A stretch of 52,687 nucleotides of DNA from UBA3775 sp964572955 (GCA_964572955.1 CAZNGY010000007.1:1-52687), one strand, 5' to 3'. Shown: positions 16,957 through 25,729, counted from the stretch's first letter. Notes: generated by a model from the sequence alone, not told the origin. A program made the numbers and translations.

Positions 16957-17482
16957 CGGGGAAATCAGAATCCTTACGTCGCCGCAGCCTAGGCATCGTG
17001 CGGCGGCAGTGTCATATATCAATGAATTTTTGGAAAGAGGAGAAAATCCTGACGGAATTAATAATCCTGAAAAAATATCAAAAGATTATGATGCTTACGG
17101 TGAGTGGCTTATGTGGCTTAATGAAGAGGCAGATGATAAATTGGACTGTCAAAATGGAGGACGTTCAGTAACTTTTTTCTATATAAGGGAATCAGATGGG
17201 TTTTTGTATGGCACGGTCAATATAAGGACAGATGGCGAAAAGGTGCATGAGTATGGAAATATAGGATATGCGGTACGCCCGTCAGAAAGAGGAAAGGGTA
17301 TTGCATCCGATATGCTTGAAGCAGCTCTTTCATTATGTTCATTTATGGGAATGGAATCTGTGAAAGCGGTATGCAGCCATGATAATGCAGCCTCAATGAG
17401 GGTCTTGAAGAAAAACGGATTTAAAGAGGAAGATGACAGCGGCATAACGGGTGATAATCTCCGATTTGTAAGGAAATTGTAA
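16943..17482 (+). CDS. GNAT family N-acetyltransferase
   Basis: It transfers an acetyl group from acetyl-CoA to an unknown amine; substrate not deducible. About 180 residues. The acetyl-CoA pyrophosphate-binding motif is RPSERGKGIASDM (Q/R-x-x-G-x-G/A type), preceded by GNIGYAV and followed by SHDNAASMRVLKKNGF, the usual GNAT C-terminal strand and helix. ATG 16943 is chosen; a GTG at 16934 in the same frame is possible. Both lie inside the nadE 3' end and have only weak ribosome binding sites, so translation probably depends on termination of nadE. Confidence 0.88.
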   Translation: MSLSSGEIRILTSPQPRHRAAAVSYINEFLERGENPDGINNPEKISKDYDAYGEWLMWLNEEADDKLDCQNGGRSVTFFYIRESDGFLYGTVNIRTDGEKVHEYGNIGYAVRPSERGKGIASDMLEAALSLCSFMGMESVKAVCSHDNAASMRVLKKNGFKEEDDSGITGDNLRFVRKL

Positions 17483-17533
17483 TAGGCATTAAAAAAGGCT
17501 TTAATTGTAATTGATATTTCAGGAGAAAAATAT

Positions 17534-17830
17534 ATGATAAACAGAAAAGATTTTTTGGCTTTAAATTTTTATGCAAAATCGCCTTTCTTCGGAAGTTACA
17601 ACAACATGCATTACAGGATATCGAAAAAGGTTGTTGAAGGAGAGGAAGAAAAAAATGTTTTTGATGTGGTATACTGGCCGGGACCTTATGCCTTAGACAA
17701 GACCTCGGACAATCTGAAACAGTATGCTCAGTTTGAATTTTCGGAAGAAGGACTGACAGCGGTTGCAGAATTTCTAAATGAGCAGTATAATAGACAGAAA
17801 GAACTATGGCAGAGTGTAATAATATATTAA
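17534..17830 (+). CDS. Small uncharacterised Lachnospiraceae-type protein
   Basis: 98 residues, soluble, no known function. It starts MINRKDFLALNFYAKSPFFG and has VVYWPGPYALDKT in the middle and an acidic helical end (FSEEGLTAVAEFLNEQY). The general pattern (FY-K-S-x-F-G-S, then WP-x-PY) is one I associate with small conserved hypothetical proteins of Clostridia. AGGAG lies 8 nt before the ATG. It is probably in the nadE-acetyltransferase-EamA unit. Confidence 0.78.
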   Translation: MINRKDFLALNFYAKSPFFGSYNNMHYRISKKVVEGEEEKNVFDVVYWPGPYALDKTSDNLKQYAQFEFSEEGLTAVAEFLNEQYNRQKELWQSVIIY

Positions 17831-17858
17831 ATGAAAAACAATAAAGGAGGTAACGGAT

Positions 17859-18272
17859 ATGTGGTTTGTATTTGCTATATTATCCGCAATTTTTGCGGCG
17901 CTTACCTCTATACTGGCCAAGGTCGGCATAGAAGGTGTTAATTCTAATCTGGCAACGGCAATAAGAACGGTTGTAGTTGTTATTATGTCATGGGGAATGG
18001 TATTTCTCACAAACAGTCAGAAAGGAATTACGGAAATCAGCAGAAAGAGTTTTCTGTTCCTGATACTTTCCGGACTGGCAACGGGAGCTTCGTGGCTTTG
18101 CTACTATAAGGCACTGCAAATGGGAGAAGCGTCAAAGGTTGTTCCGATAGATAAGCTCAGTGTTGTAATTACGCTTATACTGGCATTCGTATTTTTACAT
18201 GAAGATTTTACAGCTAAGTCTCTGATTGGCTGTATACTTATTGGAACAGGTACATTGATAATGGTCATTTAG
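17859..18272 (+). CDS. EamA-family half-size drug/metabolite transporter
   Basis: A single EamA domain of 137 residues with about five transmembrane helices, half the length of classic ten-helix DMT transporters, so it should work as a dimer. Visible family features are the N-terminal WFVFAILSAIFAALTSILAK, the central GLATGASWLCYYKALQMG and the C-terminal PIDKLSVVITLILAFVFLHE. Substrate unknown. The ribosome binding site AAAGGAGG is almost perfect, 8 nt before ATG 17859, predicting strong translation. Confidence 0.92.
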   Translation: MWFVFAILSAIFAALTSILAKVGIEGVNSNLATAIRTVVVVIMSWGMVFLTNSQKGITEISRKSFLFLILSGLATGASWLCYYKALQMGEASKVVPIDKLSVVITLILAFVFLHEDFTAKSLIGCILIGTGTLIMVI

Positions 18273-18336
18273 TCAGGATAAATTATATGCCATGCTCTGA
18301 AAAAAAGAATTTTTGTTATATTCTGGTGGAATAATA

Positions 18337-18418
18337 AAGTCGTATCAGTATAGGATATGAAGTTTTCCGGCAAAACGGAGGAATTATCATGTCAATATTG
18401 ATATGACTTTTTGTTTTA
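18337..18418 (+). terminator. Long hairpin with T-rich tail and enclosed mini-ORF
   Basis: AAGTCGTATCAGTAT (18337-18351) pairs with ATATTGATATGACTT (18395-18409) over 15 bp with two G-U pairs, followed by TTTGTTTT, so it looks like the terminator of the EamA unit. The 43-nt loop holds GGAGG (18377-18381) and an ATG at 18389 opening MSILI-stop, whose codons lie in the right arm. Confidence 0.6.
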
Positions 18419-18568
18419 TGGTAAAACCTGATTTTTAGGGGAATATGTTTTTTTTACGCTTCTTAGTGAAAATGGTATTGTAATGGGGTTGAAAATATTT
18501 TCTACATTGTACATAAGATAATAACGGCTGTGGAAATAAATAATGGATGAAAAAATATTAAAAAATAG

Positions 18569-18597
18569 TTGACATGGTTTTTAAAACTACATATAAT
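18569..18597 (+). promoter_or_regulatory. Consensus sigma-A promoter for degV
   Basis: Perfect TTGACA (18569-18574), 17-nt spacer, perfect TATAAT (18592-18597), 34 nt before the ATG. One of the strongest promoters in the window by sequence. Confidence 0.9.
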
Positions 18598-18631
18598 AAA
18601 CTCAAGAACGAAATAAGCGCGGAGGAATTAT

Positions 18632-19537
18632 ATGGCTTTTGGTATTATAGTAGATTCTGCAGCAAATATACCTGCAGAAAAAATCAAAGAGTATGATATA
18701 GAAGTTATTTCATTTGTAAACTATGTGGACGGAGAAGAACTTGTGTGTTTTGATCCTGACCTGACTCCTGAAGAGGAAAGGATTAACGGAAAAAAGTATT
18801 ATGATGCAATAAGAAACGGTGCAGAAGTGAAAACGTCTCTTGTAAACTCTGATACATTTGAAAAAGAATTTGAAAAATATCTGGAAAAAGGGATGGATGT
18901 GATTTACATTTGTCTTAGTAATGGCATAAGCGGAACTTTTCAGGCGGCAGTTATTGCTAAGGAAGAACTTACGGAAAAATATCCTGAAAGAAGAATTGAA
19001 ATCGTTGACAGTTTAAATGCATCTCTTGGGGAAGGACTTCACGCAATTAAGGCTTCTGAACTGAGAAAACAAGGAATGAATGCAGAAGAAACAGCAGAGA
19101 TACTGAGAAAAGATGTTCCGAGGATGAATGGCGTTTTTACGGTTGCTGATCTTAAATATCTTTCCAGAACAGGAAGAATACATTCGGCAAAAGCCTTGGC
19201 AGGAAATGTTCTTAACATAAAGCCTATACTTATAGGAAACGGAGAAGGCTATATTGTTGAGTTCAGTAAGGTAAGGGGAAGAAAGAAATCGATTGAAAAA
19301 CTTATAGAACTGGTTGCAGACAATGTGGAAGAACCGGAAAATCAAATTTTTGGAGTAGCTCACGCAGATGCATATGAAGAAGCAAAATATGTTGCCGATA
19401 AGGTTATGAACCGTTGCGGATTTAAAGATTATATGATTACGTCATATGATTACTGTACGGGAAGCCATGTCGGACCGGAAACAATAGCAGTGTTTTTCCT
19501 TGCAAAGGACAGACTGCTTACCGGTAGAGCAAAATAA
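18632..19537 (+). CDS. DegV family fatty-acid-binding protein
   Basis: DegV/FakB proteins bind a fatty acid and present it to a kinase or carry it for lipid metabolism. 301 residues. Motifs: the N-terminal IIVDSAANIP, the TSLVNSDTF segment (T-S-x-x-x-x-x-F), CLSNGISGTFQAA, and FTVADLKYLSRTGRI for the second domain. GGAGG precedes ATG 18632. It is a monocistronic unit with its own consensus promoter and a terminator shared with prfC. No FakA kinase is nearby. Confidence 0.94.
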   Translation: MAFGIIVDSAANIPAEKIKEYDIEVISFVNYVDGEELVCFDPDLTPEEERINGKKYYDAIRNGAEVKTSLVNSDTFEKEFEKYLEKGMDVIYICLSNGISGTFQAAVIAKEELTEKYPERRIEIVDSLNASLGEGLHAIKASELRKQGMNAEETAEILRKDVPRMNGVFTVADLKYLSRTGRIHSAKALAGNVLNIKPILIGNGEGYIVEFSKVRGRKKSIEKLIELVADNVEEPENQIFGVAHADAYEEAKYVADKVMNRCGFKDYMITSYDYCTGSHVGPETIAVFFLAKDRLLTGRAK

Positions 19538-19539
19538 AA

Positions 19540-19596
19540 AAAACCTGCCATGAATCCAATGAAAAAAATTAGGATTCATGACAGGTTTTTATTTTT
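19540..19596. terminator. Bidirectional terminator between degV and prfC
   Basis: AAAACCTGCCATGAATCC (19540-19557) against GGATTCATGACAGGTTTT (19572-19589), one mismatch, 14-nt loop, T-rich on both sides (TTTTTATTTTT for degV). It serves both convergent genes. Confidence 0.88.
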
Positions 19597-19638
19597 CTGA
19601 AATTGTTCTCCGGATAAAGGCAGATAAGATAAAAAACA

Positions 19639-21239
19639 TCAGTTATTGCCGAATTCCTGAAGAAGAAGTCCTTTGTTTCTGTCAAGACACATTCCTACGG
19701 ACCATGAATTTATGAAAAGAAGCAGAGGATTGCCCTTTAAATCAGTGATTTTTCTCATGTCTGAAGGACCGTTAATCTTTTCAGGTGGGAACTCAAGAGG
19801 GTTTGTAATCCATCTTATGTGTTCGTAAGGGAGCGGTTCAAGACCGATTTCAACATTATATTCATTTTTTAATCTGAATTTAAGAACATCAAACTGAAGT
19901 ACACCGACAACCCCGACAATGATTTCTTCCATACCGGTATTGGTATCGGTGAAAATCTGAATTGCACCCTCCTGGGCTATCTGTGTTACACCCTTCATAA
20001 ACTGTTTACGTTTCATTGTATCAATCTGACGGCATCTTGCGAAATGTTCCGGAGCAAACGTAGGAATTCCGTCAAATTCAAATTTATCATTTGAAGAACA
20101 TAATGTGTCTCCGATTGAAAAAATACCCGGATCAAATACGCCGATAATATCTCCGGCGTANNNNNNNNNNCTTCTTCAATTATATGCCTTTCTTGTGCCA
20201 TCATCTGCTGAGGCTGCGAAAGTTTTACTTTACGTCCGCCCTGAACGTGATTGACTTCCATGCCTGCGGTGAATTTTCCCGAACAGATTCGCATAAATGC
20301 GATTCTGTCACGGTGAGCCTTGTTCATGTTAGCCTGAATCTTGAAAACAAAGGCGGAAAAATCATCTGAAAAAGGATTAATGCTTCCCTGACTTGAGTTT
20401 CTTGGCAGCGGTGAGTATGTCATGTCAAGGAAATGTTCAAGGAAAGTCTTTACACCGAAGTTTGTGAGAGCCGAACCAAAGAATACAGGGGAAAGATTTC
20501 CGGCTGATACTTCGTTAATGTCAAACTCAGCACTTGCACCGTCTAAAAGTTCAATATCTTCTGAAAGTTTTTCATAGGCATGAATACCGATTTTTTCAGG
20601 AGTTGAGGCATCATCGATTGATATTGTTTCTGTATCAACTTCTTTTTGACCATTCATTGCGGCAGTAAAAAGAGAAATGTTTCTTGTATTGCGGTCATAT
20701 GTTCCGGCAAATTCTTTTCCTGAACCGATAGGCCAGTTTATAGGACATGTTGCTATGCCCAAAACACTTTCTATTTCACTGAGAAGATCAAAAGGATCAT
20801 TGGCTTCGCGGTCCATTTTGTTTATAAATGTGAAAATGGGAATGTGGCGCATTACACAAACCTTGAAAAGTTTGATAGTCTGCTTTTCCACACCCTTGCT
20901 GGCATCAATTACCATGACGGCAGAATCGGCAGCCATAAGTGTTCTGTAGGTATCTTCCGAGAAATCCTGGTGACCCGGTGTATCAAGAATGTTTATGCAG
21001 TAGTCTCCATAGTTAAACTGCATTACGGATGATGTTACGGAAATACCTCTTTCCTTTTCTATTTCCATCCAGTCAGAAACGGCATGTTTAGCAGTCTTTC
21101 TTCCCTTTACGGAACCTGCGAGATTAATGGCTCCTCCGTATAAAAGAAGCTTTTCGGTGAGTGTTGTTTTACCTGCATCAGGATGGGAAATAATGGCGAA
21201 AGTACGCCTTTTTTTAATTTCATTATCAAATTGTGACAT
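19639..21239 (-). CDS. prfC: Peptide chain release factor 3 (interrupted by an assembly gap)
   Basis: RF3 is the GTPase that removes RF1/RF2 from the ribosome after peptide release. The GTPase motifs are intact: SHPDAGKTT (G1), GISVTSS (G2), DTPGHQDF (G3) and NKMD (G4). As written, the frame shifts at the 10-N run: 20171-21239 gives the N-terminal 356 codons, and 19639-20160 gives the C-terminal 173 residues beginning YAGDIIGVFDPGIFS in another frame. Replacing the Ns with 2 nt restores one frame of 530 residues and gives the family sequence EE-(A or G)-YAGD; the Escherichia coli protein is 529. So the break is a sequencing gap, not a pseudogene. GGAGG lies 5 nt before the ATG. Confidence 0.93.
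20161..20170. other. Assembly gap (10 Ns) inside prfC
   Basis: Ten consecutive Ns. Frame and family alignment of the flanks indicate about 2 missing bases (2 modulo 3), so the N count is a placeholder, not a measured length. Confidence 0.95.
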
Positions 21240-21306
21240 TCAGTCCTCCGAAGCAAATTCTAAGCATTAATTAAGCTGCAGATAAAGCATCTGCAATACA
21301 TGACAA

Positions 21307-21335
21307 ATATTACAACATAAATAATGCAATGACAA
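21307..21335 (-). promoter_or_regulatory. Promoter for prfC
   Basis: On the minus strand TTGTCA (21335-21330), 17 nt, TAATAT (21312-21307). It lies 68 nt upstream of the prfC ATG in the divergent prfC/EAL intergenic region. Confidence 0.6.
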
Positions 21336-21364
21336 GCAGTAAAATATTTTTGGGTAAATATTGT

Positions 21365-21392
21365 TTGAAAAAGGACTGAAGTATGCTATACT
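21365..21392 (+). promoter_or_regulatory. Extended -10 promoter for the EAL gene
   Basis: TTGAAA (21365-21370), 16 nt, TATACT (21387-21392), with TGC immediately before the -10 hexamer. Confidence 0.6.
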
Positions 21393-21435
21393 GAAATTGC
21401 AATTTTGGGGTTGCGTATTTTAGGAGGATTTTTTA

Positions 21436-23163
21436 ATGGGAGAAGAGACAATTGTAAACAGTTCAGAATTGCTGGACAGTGAGTTGTGCGGCAGTTTTTC
21501 GATTTATGACAGACTGATAGAGTCTCTTTCTGATATTTATGACATGGGTACTCTGATTGAGAAGATGAAAATCAGTGTTGTCGATGTCTGTGAACAGTTA
21601 AAAATTAAACAGCTGTCCTGCGGAATCGTTCTTTCGGACAGCGCAATTCTTACAGCAAATTGTAATTCAGAATTTACCATATATGAGACAGAAGGACCTG
21701 AATACGATGCAATAATGCGTCAGCATGAGACACCGGCCGGAGAATTAATTCAGTGCAGTGTTTCATTTTTAAATTACAATCCTTCAGACAGTCAGATTGC
21801 CCGGGCGAAGGTTTTAACTGAAATAATAAATCTTTGTGTAGGAAGGGCAAGGGTCGGCACGAATCTTTCAGATACAATAAACAAGGATGTTATAACGGGA
21901 ATGCCTAATACAAAGGCCTTTTTTGATTTCGGAAACAAGCTTTTTGAAGATTACCGGATAGCTGATTACTGCGTTATACTTCTCAATATATGTAACTTTA
22001 AATATATAAATCAGATAGTGCCGTTTAATATAGGTACAATTGTTCTTGTAAGATATGCTCACAGACTTCTTTCGTTTATTCAGGGAGATGAACTTGTAAC
22101 CAGAGCAGGAGGAGATAGTTTTAATATTCTTATCAAAAAAGAAAATGTGAATGCGTTTTTGGAGAATGTAAAAGCAATTCCTATCGAGGTTAAAGACGGT
22201 AACATGCGTATTAAGTTTGAACTCACATGTTATGCGGGAATCTGTTCTATAGAAACCAGAATGTCAATTCAGACAGCGTTGGAAAAGGCGTCAAATGCAA
22301 TGACAGCGGCAAAAAAGAGTTCGCATACACCGATGCTTTATTACACAGAGGAAATCGGTGAGGCACAACATCATGCAAATGAGGTAAGGGCACAGTTTCA
22401 GAAGGCACTTGAAAATCATGAATTTATTGCATACTACCAACCGAAAGTGAATCTGCGGACTCAAAGAATTATCGGTATGGAGGCTCTTGCAAGGTGGAAT
22501 ACCGGAGATGCGATTTTGGGACCTGCAAGTTTTGTTCCTATTCTTGAAGAAAGCCGATATATAACGGAACTTGACCATTATATGCTGAGATCCGTATGCA
22601 GGGATATCAGAAGATGGGAAAATATGGAACTTGATGTTCCGAGAATTTCAGTGAATCTTTCAAAGAGAAATCTACAGAATCCGGATATTGCTGACGAAAT
22701 TGCGGCAATTCTTGACGAATATCAGATTGACCATGGCAGTGTAGAAATAGAGGTTACGGAAACCGTTGATGACGCAGGCTTTAAGAGTCTTGTACGATTC
22801 ATAGGAAAAATGAAGGAACACGGAATTAAAGTTTCAATAGACGATTTTGGTACCGGATATTCATCGCTTAATGTTTTAAGGATGATGAATGCAGATGTTC
22901 TTAAAATAGACAGGAGCTTTGTTAACCTTGAAAAATTTACAGAACATGATGAAATCATGGTAAAGAGCATCGTCAATCTTGCAGAGGCATATAACATGGA
23001 AGTAATCACGGAGGGCATAGAAACGGAAGAGCAGATAAAGTTTCTTATGAAAGTCGGCTGTGAAAATGTTCAGGGTTATTTCTTTGATAAACCTCTCAGC
23101 AAAGAAAAGGTTACTGAACGAATCAGAATCGGATGTTATGATAAAAAGTACAACTTAGAATAA
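21436..23163 (+). CDS. c-di-GMP phosphodiesterase (degenerate GGDEF plus intact EAL)
   Basis: 575 residues in three parts. An N-terminal region of about 140 residues without recognised motifs may be a sensor. The GGDEF-like domain (about 145-300) has the active-site loop AGGDSF (225-229 being GGDSF), which lacks the catalytic Glu and should not make c-di-GMP. The EAL domain (about 318-570) has all catalytic residues: E349 in EAL, N407, E442 in the VTET motif, D469-D470 in DDFGTGYSS, K490, E526 and Q546 (VQGYFF). It should hydrolyse c-di-GMP to pGpG, perhaps with the GGDEF-like domain as a GTP-binding regulator. No transmembrane segment. AGGAGG precedes the ATG. An SseB-like gene follows 41 nt downstream. 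Confidence 0.94.
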   Translation: MGEETIVNSSELLDSELCGSFSIYDRLIESLSDIYDMGTLIEKMKISVVDVCEQLKIKQLSCGIVLSDSAILTANCNSEFTIYETEGPEYDAIMRQHETPAGELIQCSVSFLNYNPSDSQIARAKVLTEIINLCVGRARVGTNLSDTINKDVITGMPNTKAFFDFGNKLFEDYRIADYCVILLNICNFKYINQIVPFNIGTIVLVRYAHRLLSFIQGDELVTRAGGDSFNILIKKENVNAFLENVKAIPIEVKDGNMRIKFELTCYAGICSIETRMSIQTALEKASNAMTAAKKSSHTPMLYYTEEIGEAQHHANEVRAQFQKALENHEFIAYYQPKVNLRTQRIIGMEALARWNTGDAILGPASFVPILEESRYITELDHYMLRSVCRDIRRWENMELDVPRISVNLSKRNLQNPDIADEIAAILDEYQIDHGSVEIEVTETVDDAGFKSLVRFIGKMKEHGIKVSIDDFGTGYSSLNVLRMMNADVLKIDRSFVNLEKFTEHDEIMVKSIVNLAEAYNMEVITEGIETEEQIKFLMKVGCENVQGYFFDKPLSKEKVTERIRIGCYDKKYNLE

Positions 23164-23204
23164 AAAGCACTGTTTTATAAGCATGTGCTGAAATGAGGTG
23201 CAGA

Positions 23205-23696
23205 ATGAACGGTCTTAATTTACCGGAAGAAGAAAAACAGAAAGAATTTACATTGTCATGTCTTATTGACAGACAGGCTTCTTCCCCGAGTGAAACTAAT
23301 TTATCCAGCGTATTTAATGCTTTGAAACAGGCATTTATTTACATGCCTGCTAAATTGGTGGTGAGTGAAAAAGAAAAAAAGAGAATAGAAGATAATATAA
23401 AAAATGGTATGCCTGCAAATCCGGGTGGAGAAATAAGAATAATTCCACAGCTTTTGATTAACAAACAGGGGATGAAAGTTATGCCTTGGTTTTCAAGAGA
23501 TGAGGAAATAAAGAATGTAGATAACAGTAAGGGCGGAATTATAAGAATGCCGGCTGTAAAAGCCCTGGAAATTGCCGAAAATATGACAGAGGCTTTTGAT
23601 ATAGTTCTCGATTTGTTCACTCATCCGGTGAGACTTTCGATAGATGATATTATTGAGGGATTTGCAAACATTCCATCAGAAAAAACTAATGAGTAA
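23205..23696 (+). CDS. SseB-like domain protein
   Basis: 163 residues, resembling the N-terminal SseB domain (first described in enterobacterial SseB, with uncharacterised copies in many Firmicutes). Features: an FNALKQAFIYMPAKLVVS core, PQLLINKQGMKVMPWFSRDEE, and the C-terminal DLFTHPVRLSIDDIIEGF. Start ATG 23205 is preferred to ATG 23193 because GAGGTG lies between them. No terminator separates it from the EAL gene. Function unknown; family assignment moderate. Confidence 0.75.
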   Translation: MNGLNLPEEEKQKEFTLSCLIDRQASSPSETNLSSVFNALKQAFIYMPAKLVVSEKEKKRIEDNIKNGMPANPGGEIRIIPQLLINKQGMKVMPWFSRDEEIKNVDNSKGGIIRMPAVKALEIAENMTEAFDIVLDLFTHPVRLSIDDIIEGFANIPSEKTNE

Positions 23697-23707
23697 TGAT
23701 GTCAGTA

Positions 23708-23739
23708 AACTGACCGGATTAAGCTCCGGTCAGTTTTTT
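23708..23739 (+). terminator. Rho-independent terminator after the SseB-like gene
   Basis: Perfect 11-bp stem AACTGACCGGA/TCCGGTCAGTT, loop TTAAGC, T-run TTTTTT. Confidence 0.92.
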
Positions 23740-23779
23740 CTAAGTAATTATAAAAAAACGGATTATTATCGGAGGAAGT

Positions 23780-24928
23780 ATGGTAAAAAAGGAAATAAGT
23801 GAAATAAAGAAACAGTTTACACATTCGGGAAGTACGATTTCAAAGATTGCCGGATGTTATGTAGGTTCTGAAAAAGAAAAAATATCAAAAATCAATGATA
23901 CTTTTTTGTGTCTGCCTGAGGAAGAAACATTTAAATATTTTGAAATCTTTTCAAAGTCGCTGTCCGGAACTCTGGGGAAAAATCTTTTAAATATTGAATT
24001 TTCATTAGACAGTGAATTCGGTGACGGACAACAAAAAATGTTAATGGACCTGAGAAGTTCAGGACTTAAAGATGAGGAACTGCTCGATAAATTCTATGAC
24101 AGGGTCATTGACAGCTATGATTATGTGGGAAACTACCTTATACTGCTTGTTCATGCGGCGTATGACATTCCTGGAATGACAAGTGACGGACTTGATATGG
24201 ACGATGCTTCAGATGAGGTTTATGAGCATATCATCTGCTGTATATGTCCGGTTGAACTTGAAAAACCTGCTCTTTCGTATGATATGGACAGTTGTCATTT
24301 TGCTGCTAAGGAGAGAAAGTGGGTTTTATCTCTTCCGGCACACGGTTTTTTGTTTCCGGCATTTAATGACAGAAGTACGGATATTCATGCGGCTTTGTAT
24401 TATACAAAAAATGCAGAAAAACCTAACATGTCATTTATGGAATGCATACTTGGTCAAACAGGGATAATGACAGCAGGAAATCAGAAAGAAAGTTTTCATG
24501 AACTTATAACAAAGAGTCTTGCGGAAGAATGTGAATATGAGGTTGTCCGCAATATCCAGGAAAAGGTTAATGAAATGGTTGCCGAAAACAAGGATGAACC
24601 GGCACCAGTGATACTTGACAAAACGGAATGTGTAAAAGTACTGGAAGCGTGTGGTGTAAGACAGGAAAAATGTGCGGAATTTGAACAGCATTTCGATGAA
24701 GAAATTGGTGAAAAAGGTGTTTTACAGGCAACCAATATAGTTGATACCAAGGCTGTGAAGGTAAAAACCGCAAATGTTGAAATAAAAGTAAGTCCTGAAA
24801 ATTCAGAACTTCTGGAAACAAAAATGGTAGACGGAAAAAGATGCATTGTAATCATGTTAGATGATAATGTGACAGTAAATGGAATTCCTGTCAGAAGCGG
24901 TCGCATATTACCGGAAGAAGAGGAATAG
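23780..24928 (+). CDS. DUF4317 family protein
   Basis: A 382-residue soluble protein of DUF4317, a family restricted mainly to Clostridia and of unknown function. Landmarks: the N-terminal SEIKKQFTHSGSTISKIAGCYV, LLVHAAYDIPGM in the middle, and HAALYYTKNAEKPN. The C-terminal third is rich in Lys, Glu and Val, with a final segment of VTVNGIPVRSGRILPEEEE. GGAGG lies 7 nt before ATG 23780. Its stop codon lies inside the hairpin that abuts the next gene's start. Confidence 0.9.
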   Translation: MVKKEISEIKKQFTHSGSTISKIAGCYVGSEKEKISKINDTFLCLPEEETFKYFEIFSKSLSGTLGKNLLNIEFSLDSEFGDGQQKMLMDLRSSGLKDEELLDKFYDRVIDSYDYVGNYLILLVHAAYDIPGMTSDGLDMDDASDEVYEHIICCICPVELEKPALSYDMDSCHFAAKERKWVLSLPAHGFLFPAFNDRSTDIHAALYYTKNAEKPNMSFMECILGQTGIMTAGNQKESFHELITKSLAEECEYEVVRNIQEKVNEMVAENKDEPAPVILDKTECVKVLEACGVRQEKCAEFEQHFDEEIGEKGVLQATNIVDTKAVKVKTANVEIKVSPENSELLETKMVDGKRCIVIMLDDNVTVNGIPVRSGRILPEEEE

Positions 24929-24957
24929 AATCATAAAAAAACATTTTGTGATTCTAT
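24925..24957 (+). promoter_or_regulatory. Hairpin abutting the amidase start codon
   Basis: ATAGAATCA (24925-24933) pairs with TGATTCTAT (24949-24957), 9 bp, enclosing an A-rich loop. The right arm ends at the base before ATG 24958, and the left arm contains the DUF4317 stop. It takes the place of a Shine-Dalgarno sequence. Confidence 0.5.
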
Positions 24958-25692
24958 ATGGGACGGAAAATAGTATTGTTTGTTATTGTTGCTGTTTTGC
25001 TGGCAGTGGGAATATATGCTGTGCGTGTAAATATGGCTGATGACGAAAAAGACGAAGAGTGTGGGAAAGTCACGGTTTATAATGATGACGGAAGCAGTGA
25101 AAGCTATGAGGCAAACCTTGGGATCATAGCAATAGATCCGGGGCATGGTGGTGCAGATCCCGGTAAAGTATCAGCAAACGGGAACCTTGAGAAGGATATT
25201 AATCTGGAAATTGCCATAGAGCTTAAAAAACTGTTGGAAAATGAAGGATACAAGGTGGTGATGACCAGAGAAGATGATAGTGATACGTGTACAGGCGATT
25301 ATGGTAAAGTTGAAGATTTGGAAAATCGTGTAGACATAATAAGGGATTCGGGAGCCGGGATTGTTGTCTCAATACATCAGAACAGTTTCCCTGACAGTAA
25401 GGTCAAAGGTGCTCAGGTTTTTTATTCGGGAGCCGGGTCCGAGGCGCAAAACCTTGCAGAGAACATACAGGAGTCATTGCTGAATGCAGACAGTGAAAAC
25501 AGGAGACAGGTAAAAAAGAATGATGATTACTATCTCTTTGTTCATACGGAAATTCCTATAGTAATCGTAGAATGCGGATTTATGAGCAATCCGGAGGAGG
25601 AAAAAAAGCTGATGACAAAGACCTACAGAGATACTGTTGCGGAATGCATTTTTGAAGGTGTTACGAAATATTTAAATTCCTCCGAAAATTAA
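24958..25692 (+). CDS. N-acetylmuramoyl-L-alanine amidase, CwlD-like
   Basis: A zinc amidase of the Amidase_3 type that cuts the bond between N-acetylmuramic acid and L-alanine in peptidoglycan. 244 residues: an N-terminal hydrophobic signal-anchor (5-22), a short linker, and the catalytic domain from about residue 54. Zinc ligands are His63 (DPGHGG), Glu78 (LEKDINLE) and His140 (VSIHQNSF); Glu205 in VECGFMSN is catalytic. The length and the KVEDLENRV and SIHQNSF segments resemble CwlD, the spore cortex amidase, but related vegetative enzymes exist. The start is fixed by the signal-anchor, yet there is no Shine-Dalgarno sequence: the ATG sits directly after a 9-bp hairpin. Translation may depend on coupling to DUF4317. 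Confidence 0.92.
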   Translation: MGRKIVLFVIVAVLLAVGIYAVRVNMADDEKDEECGKVTVYNDDGSSESYEANLGIIAIDPGHGGADPGKVSANGNLEKDINLEIAIELKKLLENEGYKVVMTREDDSDTCTGDYGKVEDLENRVDIIRDSGAGIVVSIHQNSFPDSKVKGAQVFYSGAGSEAQNLAENIQESLLNADSENRRQVKKNDDYYLFVHTEIPIVIVECGFMSNPEEEKKLMTKTYRDTVAECIFEGVTKYLNSSEN

Positions 25693-25700
25693 ATTTGTTG

Positions 25701-25729
25701 TTGAATTTTGGTGCCGAATGATGTACTCT
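25701..25729 (+). promoter_or_regulatory. Candidate promoter for the MgsA-like gene
   Basis: TTGAAT (25701-25706), 17 nt, TACTCT (25724-25729), 48 nt before the ATG. Confidence 0.4.

Larger units (their letters stand above)
18273..18631 (+). other. 359-nt gene-free stretch between EamA and degV
   Basis: No gene of normal size. It contains a long hairpin enclosing a five-codon mini open frame (18337-18409) and the degV promoter (18569-18597). The rest is very A/T-rich. Confidence 0.6.

Noticed and set aside
19639..20016. Separate 125-residue gene next to a truncated prfC
   Set aside because: It is the C-terminal part of RF3, displaced in frame by the N run.
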